From Bdellovibrionales bacterium (GTDB lineage: Bacteria > Bdellovibrionota > Bdellovibrionia > Bdellovibrionales > UBA1609), in assembly GCA_022450595.1 (NCBI GenBank), contig JAKUPT010000025.1:1-34775 (forward strand): a stretch of 34,775 bases of DNA, in the 5' to 3' direction. Position 1 is the stretch's first letter. Every line of letters starts with the position of its first letter. A program made the translations under genes and the position numbers. Below the pieces are notes generated by a model. It saw only the letters and a program-made list of their open reading frames with translations. It did no database searches and was not told the origin of the DNA. Positions 16,974-24,705 of this stretch are shown one piece after another.

Positions 16974-17546
16974 GTGTCAGTGAATTATTTAAGTATTTTT
17001 GCTTCTGGTGGAGGCTCTCATTTCAAATGTATCCATCAAGCGACTTTAAACAATCAGCTAACTGCAAAAGTTGTTTTATTAGTGTCTAACAAGGCAGATT
17101 GTGGAGCTGTTCACTACGCTCATAAAAACAACATTCCCGTGTTTTTAACCACAAACATAGAAAATGACACTCAAAATCTATTACAAGCTTTAGATCAACA
17201 TCAAGTAACAGATATTATACTGGCGGGTTTTATAAAAAAAATTCCTTTAGAAGTTGTAGCTGAATATAAAGATAAAATTATAAATATCCATCCAAGTCTG
17301 CTGCCAAAATACGGTGGTAAAGGCATGTATGGCTTAAATGTTCATAAAGCGGTTTTAGACAATGCCGAAAAGCACACAGGATGCACCATTCATAAGGTGA
17401 ACGAGTTTTACGATGAGGGCGATATATTAGCTCAACATAAAGTAGAAATACCAAACACAATTAAAACCGCTCAAGAACTGTCGGATTTTTTAAAGCCCAT
17501 TGAAAATGAGTACTACTTAAATTTCATAAAAAACTACTTAAAATAA
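16974..17546 (+). CDS. purN: Phosphoribosylglycinamide formyltransferase (GAR transformylase)
   Basis: A protein of about 190 residues that transfers a formyl group from 10-formyltetrahydrofolate to glycinamide ribonucleotide in purine synthesis. It opens with LSIFASGGGSHFKCI (phosphate-binding loop) and carries the catalytic motif INIHPSLLPKYGGKGMYGLNVH (Asn and His), then HTGCTIHKVNEFYDEGDIL (catalytic Asp). It is slightly shorter than E. coli PurN. The start is uncertain: GTG at 16974, GTG at 16980 and TTG at 16962 are all in frame, and only a weak GGGAAG lies upstream. It stands apart from other purine genes. Confidence 0.92.
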   Translation: MSVNYLSIFASGGGSHFKCIHQATLNNQLTAKVVLLVSNKADCGAVHYAHKNNIPVFLTTNIENDTQNLLQALDQHQVTDIILAGFIKKIPLEVVAEYKDKIINIHPSLLPKYGGKGMYGLNVHKAVLDNAEKHTGCTIHKVNEFYDEGDILAQHKVEIPNTIKTAQELSDFLKPIENEYYLNFIKNYLK

Positions 17547-17706
17547 ACTTATTTATACCACGAATAAAATTTACTTATCTTAAAATGAGTCAAATAATTC
17601 TCTAATACAAATCAAGGTGATTCGAACTGAACTGGACTTGTTTTTCAATTTATCTATTATAAAATAATATAAAGGGCACCAAGGAGGTCGAACCTTCAAT
17701 ACTAAC

Positions 17707-18219
17707 CTGGCAAGCTCACTTGTTTTAAATGCAAGTTACGAACCAATCAAAGTTGTAAATTGGCAAAAGGCCATACTATTGTGGTTAACAAATAAAGTCG
17801 ATGTTTTAGAGTTTCACACAGTACAAGTCCATAGTGCGCAAAGAAGTTTTTTTTTACCAAGTGTTTTAAAATTAAAAAAATATATTAATATGAAATTTCA
17901 AAAACGTGTGCGATTTTGTCGTGAACACATTTTTTTAAGAGATAATTTTACTTGCCAATACTGTTATAAAAAACTCCCTTCAAAGCTGCTAACAATTGAT
18001 CATGTTATGCCTTTATCAAGAGGTGGTAAAAATAAGTGGACCAATGTGGTTGCAGCATGCAGCAAGTGCAACAACGTAAAAGGAAATAAAACTCCTGATG
18101 AGGCAAGAATGCCTTTATTGACTAAACCTTATGCGCCTAAAAGTTTGCCGCAAAAAAAATGGATGAATAAAAAGTCTAAATATCCGGAGGAGTGGATGCC
18201 GTATTTGGGGGCGGGTTAA
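17707..18219 (+). CDS. HNH endonuclease of the McrA-like family, with a non-standard start
   Basis: The HNH domain is plain: CREHIFLRDNFTCQYC, LLTIDHVMPLSRGGKNKWTN and AACSKCNNVKGNKTP, giving the two CxxC zinc knuckles and the catalytic His in DHV. The first in-frame ATG, GTG or TTG is the TTG at 17779, yet the frame is open and clearly family-like before it: LVLNASYEPIKVVNWQKAIL is the conserved N-terminus of this family. A CTG at 17707 would start the protein at MASSLVLNASYEP (170 residues). AAGGAGG lies at 17681-17687, 19 nt from that CTG, with no standard start codon at normal distance. A stop at 17665 bounds the frame. A non-canonical start or a sequence error is implied. The stop codon lies in the long hairpin that follows. 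Confidence 0.82.
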   Translation: MASSLVLNASYEPIKVVNWQKAILLWLTNKVDVLEFHTVQVHSAQRSFFLPSVLKLKKYINMKFQKRVRFCREHIFLRDNFTCQYCYKKLPSKLLTIDHVMPLSRGGKNKWTNVVAACSKCNNVKGNKTPDEARMPLLTKPYAPKSLPQKKWMNKKSKYPEEWMPYLGAG

Positions 18220-18420
18220 CTTCAAAGCTCTGATTTAAAATCCAAAATAAATTTTTGAATGTTCGCAATTAAGAACGGCACGAGCGGGTGCGCAGCGTCT
18301 TCGTATTGCATTAATCCCTTCGGGATCAACGCAACACGGATACGCAGCGCTCGACGTGATGTCCTTAATTGCGAATATTCAAAATTAAATTTGGATTTGA
18401 AATCAGAGCTTTGAAGTTAA
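18216..18420. repeat. 205-bp imperfect palindrome from stop codon to stop codon
   Basis: The outer 21 bp of the two arms (18216-18236 and 18400-18420, starting TTAACTTCAAAGCTCTGATT) pair perfectly. The inner arms pair with scattered mismatches, including TTCGCAATTAAG (left, 18262-18273) with its partner in the right arm. The apex is ATCCC-TTC-GGGAT at 18314-18326. Nearly all of the element folds into a single hairpin of about 100 bp. Its ends contain the TAA of the HNH gene and the TAA of the amidotransferase gene. TTAA at both ends would suit a target duplication. It could be a miniature mobile element, a giant bidirectional terminator or a structured RNA. Confidence 0.92.
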
Positions 18421-19259
18421 TCCAGTTTGGTGAGTTTCATTTTCCAGTCAACGCCGACGACATCATAAGGATTCATATCCAGCCAGATGTTTTCACCGCT
18501 TAAGGGCTCAGAGGTAAAGATCAGATGGTTGATGGTTCCATCTTTTGTCGGGTTCTCGCAAACATCAGCGTAGTGAGAACAGAACTCTTTGTCGGCACAT
18601 GAGGTTTTATAAGTGGAATAAAATAAACGCTTACCACCTTGATGGGCTACCATGGTGGTGCCATTGGTGAGAATAAACGTGGCAAAGGTTTCTGACGGAG
18701 GGGCGTTGTCATCTGGATTGATTTTGCCAATGAGTTTTTCTAGTTTTTGAATACTTTTTTTAACACTTTTTGTAGCAATATCTACGGGACAGTCTTTGCG
18801 GTTTAGATCATATACGTCAGAAAGCTCAGAGAGCAGAAAGTAAAAAATCAATTCGCTGTCAGTGTCTCCTAAAATAAAACGTCTAAGCTGTGGTTTTATA
18901 CTTTTTAGAATATCTTTTCTGAGAGAATCAAAATTTTTAATGTTTCCGTTGTGAGCAAACACCCAGTGGCCAAACTGAAAGGGGTGGGTGTTTAAAATAT
19001 TGTTTTCACCCTTGGTGGCCTTTCTGATGTGGGCAACCACGGTTTCAGAGCTCACGACACCAGAGACTCTTTTAAAGAGCATATCGCTTAAAGCCGATTT
19101 GTCAGTTTTGATCACATGGGGGGAGTGCCCTTGATAGTAGGCCACACCCCATCCATCTGGATGGAACTCACTTTGTACTCTCAAGGCATTGTCGGCGTTG
19201 ACAAGGCTTTGATGGACCTGACTTTGTATAACGGATCTAAACCCAAATAAGCGACACAT
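18417..19259 (-). CDS. Class II glutamine amidotransferase (YafJ-like)
   Basis: A 280-residue N-terminal nucleophile hydrolase. The protein begins MCRLFGFRS, and removal of Met exposes the catalytic Cys. FHPDGWGVAYY, VAHIRKAT, THPFQFGHWVFAHNGNI and LGDTDSELIFYFLL are the conserved class II amidase blocks. The family (YafJ/EgtC-like) has a stand-alone glutaminase-type domain whose acceptor is usually unknown. The presence of the catalytic Cys, the Arg in HIRKAT and the Asn-Gly of AHNGN suggests activity. There is no ribosome binding site, and the promoter geometry suggests a leaderless transcript. The last codon abuts the 205-bp hairpin. Confidence 0.88.
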   Translation of the reverse strand: MCRLFGFRSVIQSQVHQSLVNADNALRVQSEFHPDGWGVAYYQGHSPHVIKTDKSALSDMLFKRVSGVVSSETVVAHIRKATKGENNILNTHPFQFGHWVFAHNGNIKNFDSLRKDILKSIKPQLRRFILGDTDSELIFYFLLSELSDVYDLNRKDCPVDIATKSVKKSIQKLEKLIGKINPDDNAPPSETFATFILTNGTTMVAHQGGKRLFYSTYKTSCADKEFCSHYADVCENPTKDGTINHLIFTSEPLSGENIWLDMNPYDVVGVDWKMKLTKLD

Positions 19260-19266
19260 AAGGGCG

Positions 19267-19295
19267 TTTATCGGCTATGAGCTGGAAATATTCAA
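19267..19295 (-). promoter_or_regulatory. Promoter of the amidotransferase gene, leaderless geometry
   Basis: On the minus strand TTGAAT (19290-19295), a 17-bp spacer and GATAAA (19267-19272) form a good promoter. The -10 box ends 7 nt before the ATG at 19259, with no ribosome binding site, so the mRNA should begin at the start codon. Confidence 0.5.
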
Positions 19296-19377
19296 TGCCT
19301 TGGGGGTGATTTAAAGCAAGCTGAAAAGAATTCAATGAGTAAAATTTTTACTTATGGCCTATATTGTAAATTCTATC

Positions 19378-19406
19378 TTGTGATTGGTTCAATTATTGTC
19401 TAAAAA
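19378..19406 (+). promoter_or_regulatory. Promoter of the exported RelA/SpoT-fold gene, leaderless geometry
   Basis: TTGTGA (19378-19383), a 17-bp spacer and TAAAAA (19401-19406) precede the ATG at 19415 by 8 nt. No Shine-Dalgarno sequence is present beyond a short GAG, so this again suggests a leaderless mRNA. Confidence 0.4.
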
Positions 19407-19414
19407 TAGAGCTC

Positions 19415-20608
19415 ATGTCTTTCAAGTTTTGGTCGCTATTATTTATTACATTATTTTTTAATGTATCGTTATTTGCCTCTCAATGTGTGGAGCTATTTCC
19501 CACTTATATTGCTAAAACCTCTGAGTTATTTAAAGCTCCCGATCACAATTTTTTTTACAGTCAGTTGAAAGACTCAGGGCTCTCTGAAAAAAACTTAAGG
19601 TTAGAGGTGCTGCATGAGCTAGTGCCTCCCAAAAGTCCTTTTTATGATCATGTAAGAGTGCGTGCAGTTAACACTTATAATGCCTCAAAGACATCCTATG
19701 AAGGATTGGTCGATGTGCTTCACATTGCCCTTGATGGAGCCATGAGTGTTAAGTCTTATCCCGTACATGTGGTAGAGGGCAGTATAATAAATAAAGCGAA
19801 TATTTTAAATTTTTTATCAATAGAGTTTAAATCTCAGTATCATATTCTAGATTTAAAAACCATGCTCAATGAAGCCTACCAAAACAAAGATTTTTTAAAA
19901 GCCGTGATTCAAGATGTGGCAAAACATCACAATTGGGGAGCTTTAGATTCTGTACCAACTGTGCAAAGAAGTACTAAGGGGTATAGACTTAAAAATTATT
20001 TTCGTCTGAAAGAAAAAGTTTTTTCAAGAACACTAGATAAAATGATTGCCAAAATTCAAAGGCCCACATCAGTGGAGCTTTTCAAAATTGAGCGGGTGGA
20101 TGATTTATTGGCTGCTAGAATTGTGGTGAAAAGTTCAAGCCCATTATTAGATAAGCATTTTGTAAATAAGAATTTAACTAAGATTTTAAAAAAGCATAAA
20201 GCTAAAATTGTTAATATTGAAAAAAAAGGTGTGGATGATGTGAAGGCCTCTGGTTACTCAGCCGTTCATATTACCATTGCTAATAGTCAAAATAGACATG
20301 AAATACAAATCATGACTGAGGCTATGAGCATTTGGCACAGATGGGAACACCATATTTATAAAACTAAACACCTTTATAACAAAGAGTATAGATTTGCTTT
20401 AGAGTCTTACAGCCGAGACCTAGCAGAGCTTGTAAGTCTTTTAGAAAAACAGATCTCGCAAAAAAAGTTATTCTTTAAGACCAGAAAAGACGGTGTTACT
20501 GAGGAAAGTTTTGCTCAATTGAATCAGTACTACCAAAAGCACTATAGAATTCAGTCTGAGCACATATTCACTCAAGAGCATATTACAGAAGTGTTACAAG
20601 CCAGATAG
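19415..20608 (+). CDS. Exported protein with RelA/SpoT-type nucleotide pyrophosphokinase domain
   Basis: A 397-residue protein with a Sec signal peptide (1-22, FITLFFNVSLFA) and no lipobox. Residues 25-190 match no family I know. Residues 190-320 carry the RelA/SpoT synthetase fold with its key residues: the ATP-binding arm RLKEKVFS (197-204), the Mg-binding Asp in VDDLLAARIVV (228-238), the G-loop GYSAVH (280-285, Tyr stacking on the acceptor nucleotide), the catalytic Glu in HEIQIMTEAM (E296), and WHRWEHHIYK (307-316). The hydrolase (HD) domain of bifunctional Rel proteins is absent. Cytoplasmic Rel enzymes make (p)ppGpp, so export with an intact active site points to an effector or toxin acting in another cell, or to an unknown envelope role. 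Both are inference. It stands as a single gene. Confidence 0.82.
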   Translation: MSFKFWSLLFITLFFNVSLFASQCVELFPTYIAKTSELFKAPDHNFFYSQLKDSGLSEKNLRLEVLHELVPPKSPFYDHVRVRAVNTYNASKTSYEGLVDVLHIALDGAMSVKSYPVHVVEGSIINKANILNFLSIEFKSQYHILDLKTMLNEAYQNKDFLKAVIQDVAKHHNWGALDSVPTVQRSTKGYRLKNYFRLKEKVFSRTLDKMIAKIQRPTSVELFKIERVDDLLAARIVVKSSSPLLDKHFVNKNLTKILKKHKAKIVNIEKKGVDDVKASGYSAVHITIANSQNRHEIQIMTEAMSIWHRWEHHIYKTKHLYNKEYRFALESYSRDLAELVSLLEKQISQKKLFFKTRKDGVTEESFAQLNQYYQKHYRIQSEHIFTQEHITEVLQAR

Positions 20609-20646
20609 TCTATGACTGCTAGTCAATAATAACTGGACATTGACCA

Positions 20647-20658
20647 AATACTAGTATT
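20647..20658. promoter_or_regulatory. Perfect 12-bp palindrome upstream of tetR
   Basis: AATACTAGTATT is a perfect palindrome about 50 bp before the tetR start. Its symmetry and position suit an operator for autoregulation by the TetR-family protein encoded downstream. Confidence 0.4.
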
Positions 20659-20709
20659 AAAAGATAAGTAATACCTAAATGAGTAAATATTTGAAATAAT
20701 GGTCTAGTT

Positions 20710-21369
20710 ATGAAGAAAAAACTACGTTCAACAACTGAGGCTGAAAAGCTTGAGAAAAAAAACTTCATCATGCAAACCGCATTGAAGTTGTATGAAGAGG
20801 AGAACTATCATCTTCCTTCTGCTGAAAAAATTGCGAAAGCCTGTGGCTTTGCTAAAGGCACCTTATACACATACTTCACCACCAAAGAAGAAATCTTTTT
20901 AGCCATTCTTAATCAGTTTTTTGACAATTGGTTTTCCGCGGTTAAAGAAGGTGTTCCCAAGTATATTGAAAACACTGATGGTTCAGTTGATGTGGATGTG
21001 ATGATTGATATGATCTTAACTCCAATTATTGATAACCATGCTTTTTTTAGTTTGGCCAGCAGAATTGAATTGGTTTTAGAGGACAATGTTTCCGTTGAAC
21101 GTGCAAAAGACTACAAGCTCAATGTGATGCGTGGTGTGCGAATCATATCTCAACAGTTAAAAAACTATGATAGTTTTTTTGCGACTGAGAGAGGTTTAAG
21201 AGTGATTGTTGAAACCTATGCCTTAATCATTGGTTTTTGGCACCAAGCAAAAGTTCCTGGTGTTTTAAAGCAGTTAATGAAAGATAAAGAAATTGAAATT
21301 TTATTTATCGACTTTAAAAAGGATTTAAAAGTCGCTATTAAAAATTACTGGAAGGGCTGCCTGCAGTAA
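20710..21369 (+). CDS. TetR/AcrR-family transcriptional regulator
   Basis: A 219-residue protein. The N-terminal helix-turn-helix is typical: residues 17-65 include FIMQTALKLYEEENYHLPSA and KIAKACGFAKGTLYTYFTTK, which contain the recognition helix and the conserved YTYF-x-x-K motif. The rest is a helical ligand-binding domain with no recognisable ligand. Position upstream of a secreted hydrolase, a porin and the FMN-protein gene, all on the same strand, makes these plausible targets. A 12-bp palindrome at 20647 is a candidate operator. A hairpin at 21373-21392 separates it from the next gene. Confidence 0.9.
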   Translation: MKKKLRSTTEAEKLEKKNFIMQTALKLYEEENYHLPSAEKIAKACGFAKGTLYTYFTTKEEIFLAILNQFFDNWFSAVKEGVPKYIENTDGSVDVDVMIDMILTPIIDNHAFFSLASRIELVLEDNVSVERAKDYKLNVMRGVRIISQQLKNYDSFFATERGLRVIVETYALIIGFWHQAKVPGVLKQLMKDKEIEILFIDFKKDLKVAIKNYWKGCLQ

Positions 21370-21372
21370 CTA

Positions 21373-21392
21373 AGTCCATCAAAGGATGGACT
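21373..21392 (+). other. Stem-loop after tetR
   Basis: AGTCCATC, loop AAAG and GATGGACT form a perfect 8-bp stem 4 bp past the tetR stop codon. No U-tract follows, so it may protect the mRNA 3' end or terminate poorly rather than act as a full terminator. Confidence 0.4.
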
Positions 21393-21442
21393 CAAAATAA
21401 AATCAAATATCTATAGTTCACCTTATAACCAAGGAGGGTTTG

Positions 21443-22420
21443 GTGAAAAAGTTAGTATTTATACTACCGATTGTGTTGTTTTGTTTTTCTTCCTACGCTC
21501 GTGACTGGCAAAGAATTTACATCCCCGAAGCTCAATGTGGAGATGGCTCGCCTTATTATGTTTACATTGATTATAAGAACACCAAAAAAATGACCATTGA
21601 GTTTATGGGCGGTGGTGCTTGTTGGGATTATGAATCTTGCTATGGCAAAGACACTCGCACTAAACTAAATCCCATCAAAAAATGGCCGTTGTTTTCAGTG
21701 ATCTCTTCTGGTTATAAAATATTAAGTCCTGTACATGATCATTCCATGATTTATTTTCCCTATTGCACAGGAGATGTTCATTCCGGGGACCATGTAGCAC
21801 GCTATGATGGTAAGGCTGTAAACCACAAAGGGTTTACCAATGTGCAAAAAGCGATCTCTTACATTCAATCCGAAAACTTTTTTGACTTTTATCAACTCAA
21901 TGAACTGATTTTAACTGGGGCTTCTGCTGGAGCTATTGGGGCTGTGGTTCACACACAAACTTTGCAAAACTACGTGTCGTCTCAAACAAAATTACGACTG
22001 ATTGCCGACTCTCCGGGTCTTCATTTTGGAAAGACTTTTTGGCATAAGTTTTCAAGTTCTTTGCTTAGAGATTTTGAGCGCTCCTTTATGGGAATTGGTT
22101 TAAGTATTGATCGCAATGATGGTTTGGTGGCAAAACAGTTGCCGCAAGTCTGTAGAGCTCTTCGGCAGTGGAGAGTGGGTATCATGCAAAGCACTTACGA
22201 CCTTGTGATGTCCAGAAGCTTTGGTGAAATTTCTCCGTGGAAGCACCGAAAGCTAGTGCTGGGCCCAGAAGGTGTTTTAGCTCAAACCCAATACACAGAT
22301 AACTGTAAGGCCTGGGTGCATGACTCTATTGCCCACACTTTTATGCTGGTGCCCATCACCAGTTGGTTTAAGTCCAAGGGCATATCAGCCATGCGTTTTT
22401 TTAAAAATATCATGCAATAA
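21443..22420 (+). CDS. Secreted pectinacetylesterase/Notum-family serine hydrolase
   Basis: A 325-residue protein from the GTG at 21443, with AAGGAGGG 4 nt upstream; a TTG one codon earlier is less well placed. A signal peptide (about 1-19, VLFCFSSYA) directs export. The family marks are EFMGGGACWDYESC (oxyanion loop), PYCTGDVHSGDH, the nucleophile elbow LTGASAGAIGA (Ser at about 161) and a final His in WVHDSIAHTFMLV. Plant and bacterial members remove acetyl groups from pectin, and animal Notum removes a lipid from Wnt. The substrate here could be any acyl ester, such as polysaccharide or lipid, and is unknown. It follows tetR closely. Confidence 0.82.
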   Translation: MKKLVFILPIVLFCFSSYARDWQRIYIPEAQCGDGSPYYVYIDYKNTKKMTIEFMGGGACWDYESCYGKDTRTKLNPIKKWPLFSVISSGYKILSPVHDHSMIYFPYCTGDVHSGDHVARYDGKAVNHKGFTNVQKAISYIQSENFFDFYQLNELILTGASAGAIGAVVHTQTLQNYVSSQTKLRLIADSPGLHFGKTFWHKFSSSLLRDFERSFMGIGLSIDRNDGLVAKQLPQVCRALRQWRVGIMQSTYDLVMSRSFGEISPWKHRKLVLGPEGVLAQTQYTDNCKAWVHDSIAHTFMLVPITSWFKSKGISAMRFFKNIMQ

Positions 22421-22557
22421 TCAATTAACTTTCAGTTAGATGAGCTTCTATCAATACCTTTTCAATTGGTATGTCATATTGTTTTCAAAAACTGATTTCT
22501 GATGACCTCGTTGATATTTCACTGCAAGGTGAGAAAAAATATAAAGAGAGGGAATTT

Positions 22558-23784
22558 ATGAAGTCACTACTTATAGCTACTTTGGTATTTGCTACAAGCT
22601 TTGCATTTGCCAATACGGAAGATCGTTTAGAAAAGCTTGAAAGTGAAATCAATGCTCTTAAGGAAACTTTAGTAAAACAAGACGAAGCCAGAGCCGGTAT
22701 TCAGGTGGGCGATGAGATCTATGGTTTAGGGGCTGGAGCTTCAAAAGTTTACAGACTGTCTCCAGGTGTTTCTTTAGGTGGTTATGGTGAAATCGTTTGG
22801 CGCACCTATGGTGGCGATTCCACGAAGACTGCTGATACCGATGTTTACAGATTTATTCCTTACATTGGTTACAAATTTAACGACAACTTAGTGTTTAACG
22901 CCGAGCTTGAGTTTGAACACGGCAGCACTTCCGCTTCAGGTAAAGTGGTGGTGGAGTTTGCTTACTTGGACCACTTAATTCACCCTTTATTCAATGTAAG
23001 AGTGGGGCACGTGTTGGCGCCAGTAGGGTTGATCAACCAACTGCATGAGCCAATTTACTTCCCAATGGTGGATCGCCCAAGTGTAGAAAGATACATCATT
23101 CCAAGCACATGGAGTGAAAATGGGATTTTATTACACGGTGAAAACGAAACCCTCAGATACTCTTTTGGTTTTATGACGGCTCCAAAAGCTGAAAACTTTA
23201 AATCCAAAGACTGGGTTCGTAGCGGCCGTCAGTCTGGCTCTAAGGCCACAAACAGTGATCACTTAGCTGTAGCAAGATTTGACTATTTTCTTGGCTCTCA
23301 CGGCTTTGTAGGGGTGAGTGGAGCTTATGGTTCTACCAACCAAAGCAATGCTGCTCTGGGGGATGCAACCCTTGGTTTGGTAGACCTTCACGCAGCTTTA
23401 AACTTTGGCCATACAGAAATTAACCTTTTAACCACTCAAGGCACTATGACTGACACTGACAAAATTCTTGCTCAAACATCAGAATTAGTAGGTAAAAAAG
23501 TGGAAGGCTCCTATGTAACTTTAAAACATAACATTATGCCTTACATCAACTCAGGTACTGATCAAAAACTAAAGCTTTTTGCTCATTATGAGGTGATGGA
23601 CCTTCATAAAGAGGTGATAGAGGGGCAAACAAAAGACAAAACCCTAGATCAAGAATTGACAAGTGTTGGCCTCAACTACCATATTGATCCAAAAACGGTA
23701 TTAAAATATGAGTATCAAATTAAATCTGACGAAACTGGTAAAGACTACACTGCTTCTAAATTTGGTGTTGGTTTCGTATTCTAA
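22558..23784 (+). CDS. Outer-membrane porin-like beta-barrel with N-terminal coiled coil
   Basis: A 408-residue protein from the ATG at 22558, which follows AGAGGGA and starts a proper signal peptide (MKSLLIATLVFATSFAFA). An upstream in-frame ATG at 22471 would bury the signal and is rejected. A short coiled coil after cleavage (EDRLEKLESEINALKETLVK) resembles the trimerisation region of some porins. The remainder has alternating polar and apolar residues and ends in Phe (FGVGFVF), as outer-membrane barrels do. Segments such as FNAELEFEHG and VRVGHVLAPVGLINQLHEP recall phosphate-selective-type porins. The substrate is unknown. The last 77 nt also encode the start of the next gene in another frame. 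Confidence 0.82.
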   Translation: MKSLLIATLVFATSFAFANTEDRLEKLESEINALKETLVKQDEARAGIQVGDEIYGLGAGASKVYRLSPGVSLGGYGEIVWRTYGGDSTKTADTDVYRFIPYIGYKFNDNLVFNAELEFEHGSTSASGKVVVEFAYLDHLIHPLFNVRVGHVLAPVGLINQLHEPIYFPMVDRPSVERYIIPSTWSENGILLHGENETLRYSFGFMTAPKAENFKSKDWVRSGRQSGSKATNSDHLAVARFDYFLGSHGFVGVSGAYGSTNQSNAALGDATLGLVDLHAALNFGHTEINLLTTQGTMTDTDKILAQTSELVGKKVEGSYVTLKHNIMPYINSGTDQKLKLFAHYEVMDLHKEVIEGQTKDKTLDQELTSVGLNYHIDPKTVLKYEYQIKSDETGKDYTASKFGVGFVF

Positions 23785-24232
23785 TGCAGCTATTGACCCA
23801 GAGGCTTTGGTGAAATCTCACTTTAAAGCCTCTAAGGTTATTAAAGACACCATCTTATTAACTGCAAAAAATAAAACAAGTTTGAGTGAAAAGGCTCAAA
23901 CTCGTTTTCCTAAAAGCCTCTATCGTGTGATTAAAGCTGTGGATAAAAAGGGTAATGTGATAGGCTACGGCCTTATCGACAGTCACATTGTCAGAACTAA
24001 AACACAGGCTTTATTGTTTTATTATAACACCAACCAAGAGCTTCAAGCCGTGGAGCTATTAGCTTTCCAAGAGCCCGATGAGTATAAGCCCAAAAAAGCT
24101 TATTTGGAGCAAACAGTGAGTTCAGATCCCACCATTCCCACCGGCGCCACCCTGACATATTCATCTATAGAAAAGGCCAAAAAGCGCACCAAAGCTTTAG
24201 CTGAGTTTTACATAAAGGCTCAAGAGCCATGA
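23708..24232 (+). CDS. Exported FMN-binding-domain protein (RnfG/NqrC-like) with flavinylation motif
   Basis: A 174-residue protein. The signal peptide (1-27, LLLNLVLVSYSNA) lies wholly in the 77-nt overlap with the porin gene, read in another frame; the mature protein starts right after the porin stop. The rest matches the FMN_bind fold: VIGYGLIDSHIVRTKTQALLF, ELQAVELLAF, and the motif DPTIPTGATLTYSS, which fits the D-x-x-[ST]GAT-x-[ST] site where the transferase ApbE attaches FMN covalently to Thr (T148). In Rnf, Nqr and related systems such domains carry electrons on the outer face of the membrane. Two membrane proteins follow, the first overlapping it by 4 bp. ApbE is not in this window. 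Confidence 0.75.
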   Translation: MSIKLNLTKLVKTTLLLNLVLVSYSNAAIDPEALVKSHFKASKVIKDTILLTAKNKTSLSEKAQTRFPKSLYRVIKAVDKKGNVIGYGLIDSHIVRTKTQALLFYYNTNQELQAVELLAFQEPDEYKPKKAYLEQTVSSDPTIPTGATLTYSSIEKAKKRTKALAEFYIKAQEP

Positions 24233-24705
24233 AGGCTTTATTAAGTGATAAAATCACCAGAAAAACTAAAACCCTGTTCAGATCACTTAGCTATATCATT
24301 CTTTGTTACAGTTTTTTTTCGATTCTAACGGAACAAAAAATAGGCCTGTTGCCTGAGCAAGTTTATTTAACTATTCAAGGCTCCATGGATCTTTTTATAG
24401 AGCCCATGCCTATCAATGAGGTGTTTTTTCACATTCATGTGCGTGCTTTTTTAGAACTATTTTTGTTTTACTTCACCTCATCCATGTCAATGTTGGTGTT
24501 TAAAAGCTCATGGATAAGTCGACTACAAAACCTTTGGGCTGTCTGTGTGGTTATTGAGCTTTGTAGTTTAATCGCACTTAGCTTTTATAACCTGGAGTTT
24601 TTAGCCTTCTTAAAAGTTTTTAGCTTTATGTTGAGTCGATTAATTTTATTTGTTTCAAGTTTTGGTTTTTTAGTAAAACTTTTTAAAAATAAAGGTGTTG
24701 TATAA
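24229..24705 (+). CDS. Four-helix membrane protein, possible redox partner
   Basis: A 158-residue protein overlapping the FMN-protein gene by 4 bp (ATGA). Four hydrophobic helices are visible at about 19-35, 64-88, 99-119 and 127-150. HIHVR at the start of the second helix provides histidines that could bind haem b, but this is conjecture. I do not recognise a family. Coupling to an exported flavoprotein and a second four-helix protein suggests a membrane electron conduit feeding the FMN domain. The neighbouring gene starts immediately after its stop. Confidence 0.7.
   Translation: MKALLSDKITRKTKTLFRSLSYIILCYSFFSILTEQKIGLLPEQVYLTIQGSMDLFIEPMPINEVFFHIHVRAFLELFLFYFTSSMSMLVFKSSWISRLQNLWAVCVVIELCSLIALSFYNLEFLAFLKVFSFMLSRLILFVSSFGFLVKLFKNKGVV

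Noticed and set aside
22471-22557. 29-codon N-terminal extension of the porin
   Set aside because: It would place a polar stretch before a perfect signal peptide. The ATG at 22558 has the better ribosome binding site.
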